Both the position numbers and the translations under genes were made by a program. The notes beneath the pieces were generated by a model. It was not told where the DNA came from, did not search any database, and was given only the letters and a program-made list of their open reading frames with translations. This document shows positions 33,651 through 41,704 of a DNA stretch of 64,000 nt, one piece after another. How positions within the stretch are numbered: the stretch's first letter is position 1; each line of letters begins with the position of its first letter. Source of the DNA: Saccharothrix carnea (GTDB lineage Bacteria > Actinomycetota > Actinomycetes > Mycobacteriales > Pseudonocardiaceae); assembly GCF_003014735.1 (NCBI RefSeq), contig NZ_PYAX01000023.1, positions 28,336 to 92,335 of the forward strand, read 5' to 3'.

Positions 33651-34361
33651 ATGGGTGTGGTCGCGCTCGTGCCCGCGGCGGGCCGGGGTGAGCGGTTGGG
33701 CTATGGCATGCCCAAAGCGCTCGTGCCGGTCGACGGCGTTCCGCTGCTCGTGCGTGCGGTGCGCGGCCTGTTCGACTCCGGTCGCGTGCGGCACGTCGTC
33801 ATCGCGGCGCGGCCGTCCGATGTGGACGTTGTGAATACCGTCACCGCCCCGTTGGCCCCAGCCGACGGGGCGGTGCACGTCGTGGCCGGTGGCGCCGAGA
33901 GGTCGGACTCGGTGCGCCTGGCCCTAACGTACGCCTTGCGTGAGATCGCCGACACTTCGATCGTGCTCGTTCACGACGCGGCCCGCGCGTTCACCCCGGC
34001 GGCCGTGGTGCGGGCCGTCGTGGACGCCGTCGCCGCAGGTCACCCCGCTGTCATCCCGGTGCTGCCGGTCGTGGACACGGTCAAGCAGGTCGATGTCGAC
34101 GGCGTGGTGGTCGCCACACCGGACCGCGCGGCGCTGCGGGTCGTGCAGACACCCCAGGGCTTCGACGCGGCCGTGCTGCTGCGCGCGCACGAGGCCGCCC
34201 AGGCGGCGGGGCTCGGTGCGACGGACGACGCGGGCCTGGTCGAACGGCTCGGTGTGCCGGTCGTCACCGTCCCCGGTCACGCCGACGCCATGAAGATCAC
34301 CACGAAGTTCGACCTGGCGGTGGCCGAGGCGCTGCTGGTCGGCACCGGAGGAGCGGCGTGA
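33651..34361 (+). CDS. ispD: 2-C-methyl-D-erythritol 4-phosphate cytidylyltransferase
   Basis: 236 residues. Third step of the MEP isoprenoid pathway: CTP plus MEP gives CDP-ME. CTP-binding loop VPAAGRGERLGYGMPKAL (8-25) with Arg and Lys, VLVHDAARAFTPAAVV, and TPQGFDAAVLLRAHEAA with DDAGLVERLG toward the C-terminus are all canonical. Its stop overlaps the ispF start (GTGA), so the two consecutive enzymes of the pathway's middle are coupled. Confidence 0.96.
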   Translation: MGVVALVPAAGRGERLGYGMPKALVPVDGVPLLVRAVRGLFDSGRVRHVVIAARPSDVDVVNTVTAPLAPADGAVHVVAGGAERSDSVRLALTYALREIADTSIVLVHDAARAFTPAAVVRAVVDAVAAGHPAVIPVLPVVDTVKQVDVDGVVVATPDRAALRVVQTPQGFDAAVLLRAHEAAQAAGLGATDDAGLVERLGVPVVTVPGHADAMKITTKFDLAVAEALLVGTGGAA

Positions 34362-34831
34362 TACCCAGGGTCGGCATCGGCACGGACGTCCACCAGGTGG
34401 AACCCGGCCGCGAGTGCTGGCTGGCGGGCCTGCGCTGGGACGACGCGGACGGGTGCGCCGGTCACTCGGACGGTGACGTGGCCGCGCACGCGCTGTGCGA
34501 CGCGTTGCTGTCCGCCGCGGGCCTGGGTGACCTGGGCGCGGTGTTCGGCACGAGCGACCCGCGCTGGTCCGGGCGGCACGGGGTGGAGTTCCTGGCCGAG
34601 GCGCGACGCCTGGTCGAGGAGGCCGGCTACCAGGTCGGCAACGCCGCGGTGCAGGTCATCGGCAACGCGCCGAAGATCGGCAAGCGCCGGGACGAGGCGC
34701 AGCGGGTGCTGTCCGAGGCGGTCGGCGGCCCGGTGTCGGTCAGCGGCACGACCACCGACGGCCTGGGGCTGACCGGGCGCGGCGAGGGCATCGCCGCCGT
34801 GGCGACCGCGTTGCTCGTCCCGCTGGGCTGA
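34358..34831 (+). CDS. ispF: 2-C-methyl-D-erythritol 2,4-cyclodiphosphate synthase
   Basis: 157 residues from GTG 34358. It forms the cyclic diphosphate from CDP-ME 2-phosphate. Metal ligands Asp10 and His12 in GTDVHQ and the His of AHALCDALLSAAGLGDLGAVFG are visible, as are the HSDGDV loop and the C-terminal TTTDGLGLTGRGEGIAA. It acts after IspE (elsewhere) as a trimer. Coupled to ispD. Confidence 0.96.
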   Translation: MIPRVGIGTDVHQVEPGRECWLAGLRWDDADGCAGHSDGDVAAHALCDALLSAAGLGDLGAVFGTSDPRWSGRHGVEFLAEARRLVEEAGYQVGNAAVQVIGNAPKIGKRRDEAQRVLSEAVGGPVSVSGTTTDGLGLTGRGEGIAAVATALLVPLG

Positions 34832-34887
34832 TCCCGCGCCTGGGTCGAGCCGGCCGCCGGGTTGATCGTCCCGCTAGCCTGAGCCGC

Positions 34888-35283
34888 ATGGCGGTCACCC
34901 TCAGCGAGTCGGCGCGGGCCCTGGTCGACGGGCGGAACTACTCGGTCCTGGCCACGCTCAACCCGGACGGGAGCCCGCAGACATCGGTGGTGTGGGTGAC
35001 CCGGGACGGCGACGACCTGCTGTTCTCGACGCTGCGCGACCGGGCGAAGGAGCGCAACCTGCGCCGTGACCCGAGGGCCAGCGTGAGCGTGTGGAGCACC
35101 GCCGACCCCGAGGTGTACGCGGAGGTGCGCGGCACCGTGACGATCGTCGAGGACACCGACCGCGCCCTGGCGAACGCACTGTCGCACAAGTACACCGGTG
35201 AGGACTTCCCCGCCGACGCGCCCGGCAAGGTCCGCGTGGTGCTGCGGCTCACGCCGACGAAGGTCACCGGCAACGCCGCCTGA
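34888..35283 (+). CDS. PPOX-class F420-dependent oxidoreductase family protein
   Basis: 131 residues from ATG 34888. Split beta-barrel flavin/F420-binding fold: SVLATLNPDGSPQTSVVWVTRDGDDLLFSTLRDRAKERNLRRDPRASVSV is the recognisable core. Single-domain, small, monocistronic. Members use F420, FMN or haem, and the physiological substrate cannot be told. Sits between ispF and a HAD gene on the same strand with 50-70 bp gaps. Confidence 0.85.
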   Translation: MAVTLSESARALVDGRNYSVLATLNPDGSPQTSVVWVTRDGDDLLFSTLRDRAKERNLRRDPRASVSVWSTADPEVYAEVRGTVTIVEDTDRALANALSHKYTGEDFPADAPGKVRVVLRLTPTKVTGNAA

Positions 35284-35357
35284 CAGCAGGGCGGGCGGTG
35301 CGCGCTACTCCGGTCTGGTGAGGCTGCTCTCGGTCTGCGGGATACCCGAGACCTCCG

Positions 35358-35996
35358 ATGTCCGGACCACGTAACGTGCGTTATGTGACGATCCGCGCCG
35401 TGCTCTTCGACTTCTCCGGCACCCTGTTCCGCTTGGAGCACGACTCGCTGGCCGCCCACGCCGAGCTGATGCGCGCGCTCACCGCGCCCGTGGGCCTGGC
35501 GGACGGGCTGGACCTCGACGTGGCGGAGTGGGAACGCCGTGACCTCGACCCCGACGCCCACCGCGAGATGCACCTCGCGGTGCTGGCGAAGGCGGGCGCG
35601 AAGGACCCGGCGAAGTTCTACGCCGACCTGTGCAGCCCGCCGTTCTGGCAGGCCTACCCGGACACCGCGCAGGCACTGGGCACCGAGGTGCCGACCGCGG
35701 TGGTGAGCAACATCGCGTGGGACATCCGCACCGTTTTCGCACGTCACGGCGTTGAGAACCGGGTGGACGAGTTCGTGCTCTCCTACCAGGAGGGCTTCGT
35801 CAAGCCGGACCCGAAGATCTTCCGCATCGCCTGCGACCGGCTCGGCGTGCACCCCAGCGAGGCGCTCATGATCGGTGACAGCGCCGAGGCGGACGGCGGC
35901 GCGGCGGCCATCGGGTGCCAGGTGGAGATCGTCGAGCCGCTGCCGACCGGCAACCGGCCGGACGCCCTGCTGCAGGTGCTCCGCAAGCACATCTGA
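35358..35996 (+). CDS. HAD-superfamily hydrolase lacking the second catalytic Asp
   Basis: 212 residues from ATG 35358; GTG 35385 (TIRAVLFDFSGT) is an equally possible start. Motif I is DFSGTLFR, with nucleophile Asp18 but Ser in place of the second Asp (normal phosphatases have DxD). Motif II is VVSNIAWD, motif III is the Lys of GFVKPDPKIFRIAC, motif IV is MIGDSAEADGGAAAIGC. A helical cap is inserted after motif I. Missing the usual acid/base, it may be a dehalogenase-like or non-phosphatase HAD protein. Substrate unknown. Confidence 0.8.
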   Translation: MSGPRNVRYVTIRAVLFDFSGTLFRLEHDSLAAHAELMRALTAPVGLADGLDLDVAEWERRDLDPDAHREMHLAVLAKAGAKDPAKFYADLCSPPFWQAYPDTAQALGTEVPTAVVSNIAWDIRTVFARHGVENRVDEFVLSYQEGFVKPDPKIFRIACDRLGVHPSEALMIGDSAEADGGAAAIGCQVEIVEPLPTGNRPDALLQVLRKHI

Positions 35997-36041
35997 CCGG
36001 GCGATTCAACCCCGTCCGGCCACCGCCCGTACCATTCCCAC

Positions 36042-37433
36042 GTGAGCCTCCACCTATTCGACACCGCGACCCGGTCCATGCGGGAGTTCGTCCCGCAGGT
36101 CAGCGGAACGGCGTCGATCTACGTCTGTGGGGCCACGGTGCAGGGCGTTCCGCACATCGGGCACGTGCGCAGCGGCCTCAACTTCGACGTGCTGCGGCGC
36201 TGGCTGGGCCGCGACGGCTCGACCGTGCGGCTGGTGCGCAACGTCACCGACATCGACGACAAGATCCTCGCCAAGGCGGCCGAGAACGAGGCCGAGTGGT
36301 GGGAGTGGGCCTACCGCAACGAGCGGGCGTTCGACGACGCCTACGACGCGCTGGGCTGCCTGCCCGCGTCGTACTCGCCGCGCGCGACCGGCCACGTCAC
36401 GCAGATGGTCGAGCTGATGGAACGGCTGATCGAGAAGGGTCACGCGTACGCCTCCGAGGGCGACGTGTACTTCTCGGTGACGTCGTTCCCGGAGTACGGC
36501 GCCCTGTCCGGGCAGAAGCTGGACGAGGTGCACCAGGGCGAGTCCGCGGCGACGGGCAAGCGCGACGCGCGCGACTTCACGCTGTGGAAGGCGGCGAAGC
36601 CGGGCGAGCCGTCGTGGCCGACGCCGTGGGGTCCGGGCAGGCCGGGCTGGCACCTGGAGTGCTCGGCGATGGCGACCGCGTACCTGGGCGGCACGTTCGA
36701 CATCCACGGCGGCGGCATCGACCTGATCTTCCCGCACCACGAGAACGAGCAGGCGCAGTCGCGCGCGGCGGGCGACGGGTTCGCCCGGTACTGGATGCAC
36801 AACGCCTGGGTGACCATGGGCGGCGAGAAGATGGCCAAGTCGCTCGGCAACACGGTGTCCATCCCGGCGATGCTGGAGCGCGTCCGCGCGCCCGAGCTGC
36901 GGTACTACCTGGTCGGCCCGCACTACCGGTCGCACATCGAGTACTCACCCGAGGCGCTGGACGAGTCGGTGTCGGCGTACCGGCGGATCGAGTCGTTCCT
37001 GCGGCGCGTGGTCGAGCGCACCGGTGCGGTCGGCGCGGACGGTGAGCTGTCGCCCGCGTTCGTGGCCTCGATGGACGACGACATGGGCACGCCCGGCGCG
37101 CTGGCCGCGATCCACAAGCGGCTGCGCGAGGGCAACACGGCCCTGGAGGCCGGTGACGACCTGGGCGCGCGTGCCGCCGCCGAGTCGGTGCGGGCGATGA
37201 CCGGCGTGCTCGGGTTGGACCCGCTGTCGCCGCTGTGGCACGACGCCGCGGCGGGTGGCGCGGGCAGGCACGCGTTGGGCGTGCTGGTGGAGCGGCTGCT
37301 GGAAGAGCGGTCGCAGGCCCGCAAGGACAGGGACTTCGCGCGCGCGGACGCGCTGCGCGATCACCTGCTGCTGGCCGGTATCGCCGTCGAGGACACCCCC
37401 GACGGTCCGTTGTGGACGTTGAAGGACGACTGA
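36042..37433 (+). CDS. cysS: Cysteinyl-tRNA synthetase
   Basis: 463 residues from GTG 36042. Class I synthetase with HIGH motif in GVPHIGHVRSGLNFD, KMSKS variant in GGEKMAKSLGN, and zinc ligands Cys29 (IYVCG), Cys in LECSAMA, and the His/Glu of HHENEQ. C-terminal DALR/anticodon domain contains RKDRDFARADALRDHLL. The mycobacterial equivalent (CysS1) sits at the same place next to rlmB. The related MshC ligase is ruled out by full length and the intact anticodon domain. Confidence 0.95.
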   Translation: MSLHLFDTATRSMREFVPQVSGTASIYVCGATVQGVPHIGHVRSGLNFDVLRRWLGRDGSTVRLVRNVTDIDDKILAKAAENEAEWWEWAYRNERAFDDAYDALGCLPASYSPRATGHVTQMVELMERLIEKGHAYASEGDVYFSVTSFPEYGALSGQKLDEVHQGESAATGKRDARDFTLWKAAKPGEPSWPTPWGPGRPGWHLECSAMATAYLGGTFDIHGGGIDLIFPHHENEQAQSRAAGDGFARYWMHNAWVTMGGEKMAKSLGNTVSIPAMLERVRAPELRYYLVGPHYRSHIEYSPEALDESVSAYRRIESFLRRVVERTGAVGADGELSPAFVASMDDDMGTPGALAAIHKRLREGNTALEAGDDLGARAAAESVRAMTGVLGLDPLSPLWHDAAAGGAGRHALGVLVERLLEERSQARKDRDFARADALRDHLLLAGIAVEDTPDGPLWTLKDD

Positions 37434-37437
37434 GCTC

Positions 37438-38406
37438 GTGGCTGGTAACTCCAAGCGCCGGGGCGCCATGCGCAACCCCGGCTCCAAGAAGGGCGCGGTC
37501 GTCGGTTCCGGCGGGCAGAAGTCGAAGGGCCTGCAGGGCAAGGGCCCCACGCCGAAGGCGACCGAGCGACCGAACCACCCCGCGTACAAGCGGGCGAACG
37601 CGGCGGCGAAGGCCGAACAGGTCCGCGCGCAGCGGCGCAAGGCGGCCGAGAACGGCCCGGAGACCGTGGCCGGGCGCAACCCGGTGGTCGAGTGCCTGCG
37701 GGCCGGGATCCCGGCGACGGCGTTGTACGTGGCGCTGGGCATCGACGCGGACGACCGGGTCGCCGAGGCCGTGCAGCTGGCGGCCACGCGCGGCATCTCC
37801 GTGCTGGAGGTGCAGCGCGGTGAGCTGGACCGGATCACCGGTGGCGCGATGCACCAGGGGCTCGGGCTGCAGGTGCCGCCGTACGAGTACGCCGAGCCCC
37901 GTGAGCTGCTCAAGATCGCGAACGCCTCGGGTCTGCCGCCGTTGCTGGTGGCGTTGGACGGGGTGACCGACCCTCGCAACCTCGGCGCCGTGGTGCGGTC
38001 CGCGGCCGCGTTCGGTGCGCACGGGATCGTGCTGCCGCAGCGCCGTTCGGCGGGGATCACCGCGGTGGCGTGGCGGACCAGTGCCGGCACGGCGGCCCGG
38101 ATGCCGATCGCGGTGGCGACCAACCTGACCCGTCAGCTCAAGGAGTGGGCCGAGGCCGGGTTGATGATCGTCGGGCTGGACGCGGACGGCGACGTGGACG
38201 TGGACGGCCTGGACCTGGCCACCGGCCCGCTGGTCGTCGTGGTCGGTTCGGAGGGCCGTGGGCTGTCGCGGCTGGTGAAGGAGACGTGCGACCAGACGGT
38301 GTCCATCCCGATGGCCGCCGGCGTGGAGTCCCTGAACGCCTCCGTCGCCGCTGGTGTGGTGCTGGCCGAGATCGCCCGCCGTCGCCGGCTGGACGTTCGC
38401 GGCTGA
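37438..38406 (+). CDS. rlmB: 23S rRNA (guanosine-2'-O)-methyltransferase RlmB
   Basis: 322 residues from GTG 37438, 4 bp after cysS. A basic, disordered N-terminus (1-60, KRRGAMRNPGSKKG...) precedes the substrate-binding domain (about 75-150, GRNPVVECLRAG) and a SPOUT knot with TDPRNLGAVVRSAAAFG, VVVVGSEGRGLSRLVKETCD and SIPMAAGVESLNASVAAGVVLAEI. The fold is that of SAM-dependent TrmH/SpoU methyltransferases that modify G2251 of 23S rRNA. The cysS-rlmB pairing is conserved across actinobacteria. Confidence 0.94.
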   Translation: MAGNSKRRGAMRNPGSKKGAVVGSGGQKSKGLQGKGPTPKATERPNHPAYKRANAAAKAEQVRAQRRKAAENGPETVAGRNPVVECLRAGIPATALYVALGIDADDRVAEAVQLAATRGISVLEVQRGELDRITGGAMHQGLGLQVPPYEYAEPRELLKIANASGLPPLLVALDGVTDPRNLGAVVRSAAAFGAHGIVLPQRRSAGITAVAWRTSAGTAARMPIAVATNLTRQLKEWAEAGLMIVGLDADGDVDVDGLDLATGPLVVVVGSEGRGLSRLVKETCDQTVSIPMAAGVESLNASVAAGVVLAEIARRRRLDVRG

Positions 38407-38507
38407 TCCCTCGCGCGGTCACCTCCCGACCAACCCGGGTGTGAGGTGGGACGGTTTGTCGGCGATCCGGTCCGCGCCCGCCTGACCGGCGGATAAGGTC
38501 TGCGGCG

Positions 38508-39929
38508 ATGTCCTTCGCCAGCCCGTTGTTCCTGTGGTTCTTCCTGCCGGTCGTGCTCGCGACCGTCCTCGTCACGCCCAGGAACTGGCGCAACGGCGTG
38601 GTCGCCGTGGCGAGCCTGCTGTTCTACGTCTCGGGGGCGGGCGGGACGACGCTCCTGCTGCTGGTCTGCATGGTGGGCAACTACCTCGCCGGCCGGCGCC
38701 TGGAGCCGGGTGCTCCGGGCGACCGCAGGCTGGTCCTGGTCGGCTCGATCGCGCTCAACCTGGCCGTCCTCGTCATCTGGAAGTACGCCGGGTTCGCCAC
38801 GCAGCAGCTGCACGACATCGCCGCCGTCGTCGGCGCGGACCTGCCGGTGGTCCAGCTCGCCCTGCCGATCGGCATCTCGTTCTACACGTTCCACCACATC
38901 TCGTACGTGGTCGACGTGTACCGCGGCGAACGGCCGGCGCTGCGCGAGCCGGTCGCGTTCGTCACCTACATCGCGATGTTCCCGCAACTCGTGGCCGGCC
39001 CGATCGTCCGATTCCGCGAGATCGCCGACCAGCTCCCCCAGCCGCGCCTGCACCGCTGGGACGACATCGCGGCCGGTTTCCCCCGGTTCGCCCTCGGCCT
39101 GTGCAAGAAGGTGATCATCGCCGACTCGCTGGCGCCGATGGTCGACGCCTGCTTCGCCACCCCGGCCGACGAGATGACCACGTCGATCGCCTGGCTCGGC
39201 GCGATCGGCTACACGCTGCAGCTCTACTTCGACTTCTCCGGCTACTCCGACATGGCCATCGGACTGGGCCGCATGCTCGGCTTCCGGCTGCCGGAGAACT
39301 TCGCCCGCCCGTACTCCTCGGTCACCGTCACCGAGTTCTGGCGCCGCTGGCACATGTCGCTGTCGCGCTGGTTCCGCGACTACGTCTACATCCCGCTCGG
39401 CGGCAACCGCGGCGGCGTGCTGCAGACCTACCGGAACCTGTCGATCGTTTTCGTGCTCACCGGTTTCTGGCACGGCGCCAACTGGACGTTCCTGGTGTGG
39501 GGTTTGTTCCACGGCGGCCTGCTCGTGCTGGAGCGCCGTTTCGGCTGGGATTCCGCCCCGGTCGCCACGCGCACCCGAATTGCCCGCCGGGCTTTGACCA
39601 TGCTGCTGGTGGTAATCGGCTGGGTGTTCTTCCGGTCCGCCGATCTCGGTACGGCGTTCACCATCATCGGGCACATGCTGTTGCCGGATTTCAGCGGCTT
39701 GACCGACGCGGTCGCCGCCGCGGCGACCAATCAGCGCATTGTGCTGCTGCTGCTCGCGCTGGCAATTGTCGCAATGCCCGACCACCCGGTGAGCGGGCCC
39801 TACCTGGAGTCTTCCCGGGACAGGATCGCCACCGCGGCACGGGTCTCGCTGATGACGGTGGGCGTCGGCTACGCGGCGATCCTGATCGCCGGCGGCACGT
39901 TCAGCCCGTTCCTCTACTACCAGTTCTGA
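38508..39929 (+). CDS. MBOAT family membrane O-acyltransferase (AlgI/DltB-like)
   Basis: 473 residues, about eleven membrane spans. The MBOAT core is evident: SFYTFHHISYVVDVYRGE, MFPQLVAGPIVRF, LQLYFDFSGYSDMAIGLGRMLGF, FWRRWHMSLSRWFRDYVYIPLGG (His282) and the catalytic His322 in GFWHGANWTFLVWGLFHG. AlgI-type proteins pass acyl groups, often acetate, to extracellular polysaccharides and normally work with an SGNH-fold partner. No such partner lies alongside. Target polymer unknown. 100 bp downstream of rlmB. Confidence 0.9.
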   Translation: MSFASPLFLWFFLPVVLATVLVTPRNWRNGVVAVASLLFYVSGAGGTTLLLLVCMVGNYLAGRRLEPGAPGDRRLVLVGSIALNLAVLVIWKYAGFATQQLHDIAAVVGADLPVVQLALPIGISFYTFHHISYVVDVYRGERPALREPVAFVTYIAMFPQLVAGPIVRFREIADQLPQPRLHRWDDIAAGFPRFALGLCKKVIIADSLAPMVDACFATPADEMTTSIAWLGAIGYTLQLYFDFSGYSDMAIGLGRMLGFRLPENFARPYSSVTVTEFWRRWHMSLSRWFRDYVYIPLGGNRGGVLQTYRNLSIVFVLTGFWHGANWTFLVWGLFHGGLLVLERRFGWDSAPVATRTRIARRALTMLLVVIGWVFFRSADLGTAFTIIGHMLLPDFSGLTDAVAAAATNQRIVLLLLALAIVAMPDHPVSGPYLESSRDRIATAARVSLMTVGVGYAAILIAGGTFSPFLYYQF

Positions 39930-40291
39930 AGATCCACCAGCCCGCCACTTTCAACAATTGACCGGGCGACCGACGCCGGTGGCGTGGGCGACCGCGTGAA
40001 CGCGCTGGCCCGGTCGGACCAGCCCACCCCGGACCCAATGGAGCCCTTGGTCGACGTAGGGTAGGCGAGGGTTGCTCACGCCGTGTCACCTACCGTCAAC
40101 TGTCAAGAATAAGTGGCCGATTTTTCGCCGTTGTAACTACTTTATGTAACCGACCTGCTCCGTTCGGGTACACAGTGTGGTAGGACAGAGATTGCACATC
40201 CGGCAGCTTCTACCGTGCTAACCGAGGGAATTGTTACTTCGGGTGGGGGTAACGTGACTCACTCATCGGGGCCGACCAACCTGGGGGAGTT
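39930..40291. other. 362-bp intergenic region before the MFS gene
   Basis: No gene supported. The middle (40080-40170) is clearly poorer in GC than its surroundings, with GTAACTAC...ATGTAAC and TTAC/GTAA half-sites that could hold a promoter, but no convincing -35/-10 pair. A GGGGGAG lies just before the MFS start. Confidence 0.4.
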
Positions 40292-41515
40292 GTGACTTCC
40301 GGGGGGACCATCCGCGCGCTCGTGGGCAACCGCGAGTTCCGCGGCATGTGGATCGGCTCGACGGTGTCCACCGTGGGCGACCAACTCGCCGCGGTCGCGC
40401 TCTCCCTCCTGGTGTTCGAGCGCACCCAGTCACCCGCCTGGACCGCCCTCACCTGGTCGTTGACGCTGTTGCCGCCGCTGGTGTCCGGCCCGCTGCTGGG
40501 CTGGGTCGCGGACCGGTTCCCCCGCCGCACGGTGATGGTGTGGTGCGCGTGGCTGCAAGCCGTCCTGGTCGGCCTGATGGCCATTCCCGGCGCGCCGCTG
40601 TGGCTGATGATCGTGCTGCTGGTCGTCGTGCTGATGATCTCGTCGCCGTTCCTGGCCGCCCAGGAGGCGAGCCTGCCCCACGTGCTGCCGGACAAGCGCT
40701 ACGACGACGGCGTGGCGCTGTTCGGCACGTCGGTGGACGTCGCGCAGATGGCCGGCCTCGCCGCGGCGGGCTTCCTCGTCACGGGCTGGGGTGCCAACGT
40801 CGCGCTGGCCATCGACGCGGCCTCGTTCGTGTGGGTGGCGATCCTGGTGCAGCTGTCGGTCAAGCACCGGCCGGCGGCCGACCCGCGCGGCACCAAGCGC
40901 GACCCCGAAGCCCCGAAGGGCGCGTTCTCCCTGCTGATGACCGAACCCCGACTCCGCAGCCTGCTGGGCGTGCGGCTGCTGGCGGGCCTGGCGATGGTCC
41001 CGGAGGGCTTGGCCGTGCCGCTGGCCAGCGAACTGGGCGCGGTGTGGTCGGTCGGGCTCATCCTGGCCATCGAACCGGCCGCGAACGTCCTGGGTGTCGC
41101 GGTGCTGTTCCGGCTGGTCCGCGACCCGGCCAAGCGCGAGCGGCTCATCGGTCCCCTGGCTATCCTGTCCCTGGCGCCGCTGGTCATGTTCGCCCTCGAC
41201 CCGAATCTGACGTGGACGATCGCGTTGCTGGTGATCGCGGGCATGGCCGGGGCCTACCACACGCCCGCACGTTCGGCCTGGATGAGGATCCTCCCCGACA
41301 GTTACCGTGGCAGGGCGTACGGCATCAGCCGGGCGGCGTTGCGCACGTCGCAGGGCGGCGGCATGGCGGTGGCAGGCGTCGTGGCGCACACGATCGGTTC
41401 GGTGACCGCGACCATCGCGGGCGCCGGCGGAATAGGCATCCTGCTGGCGACGCAGGCGGCCGTCGCGTGGCGGCGGGCGAGGTCCCGGAACGAACCGGAG
41501 GCGGTGGCCATCTGA
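40292..41515 (+). CDS. MFS transporter
   Basis: 407 residues from GTG 40292 (GGGGGAG at 40283-40289, closer than ideal). Twelve predicted spans. It is MFS_3/enterobactin-exporter-like: NREFRGMWIGSTVSTVGDQLAAVALSLLVFERTQSPAWTAL, then GWVADRFPRRTVMVWC (the loop 2-3 motif with DRFPRR), and in the second half the PARSAWMRILPDSYRGRAYGISRAALRTSQGGG segment. Likely a drug or metabolite exporter. It stands alone, with no adjacent regulator. Confidence 0.85.
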   Translation: MTSGGTIRALVGNREFRGMWIGSTVSTVGDQLAAVALSLLVFERTQSPAWTALTWSLTLLPPLVSGPLLGWVADRFPRRTVMVWCAWLQAVLVGLMAIPGAPLWLMIVLLVVVLMISSPFLAAQEASLPHVLPDKRYDDGVALFGTSVDVAQMAGLAAAGFLVTGWGANVALAIDAASFVWVAILVQLSVKHRPAADPRGTKRDPEAPKGAFSLLMTEPRLRSLLGVRLLAGLAMVPEGLAVPLASELGAVWSVGLILAIEPAANVLGVAVLFRLVRDPAKRERLIGPLAILSLAPLVMFALDPNLTWTIALLVIAGMAGAYHTPARSAWMRILPDSYRGRAYGISRAALRTSQGGGMAVAGVVAHTIGSVTATIAGAGGIGILLATQAAVAWRRARSRNEPEAVAI

Positions 41516-41704
41516 AACGGAGTGACCACGGAACGCGATTGTCCATCATGAAGAGCCCTTCGACTGCGGCCCGCTAGCCGGCGGGCACGCGGGAGCACTC
41601 GGTCTGGTTGCGCATGGCGAACACCTTCTCGGAGCGGGCCCTACGAGCCGGAGTGCGACGGCGACCGGCGTTCGTCGCGCGGGTGTGGGCAGAGGGAGGG
41701 GATC

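Noticed and set aside
36042..37433. MshC (cysteine:glucosaminyl-inositol ligase) instead of CysS
   Set aside because: Full 463-residue length, C-terminal anticodon domain present, and next to rlmB, as for CysS.
41516..41704. Possible small gene between the MFS and GGDEF genes
   Set aside because: No start with ribosome site and no conserved-looking peptide in 189 bp.
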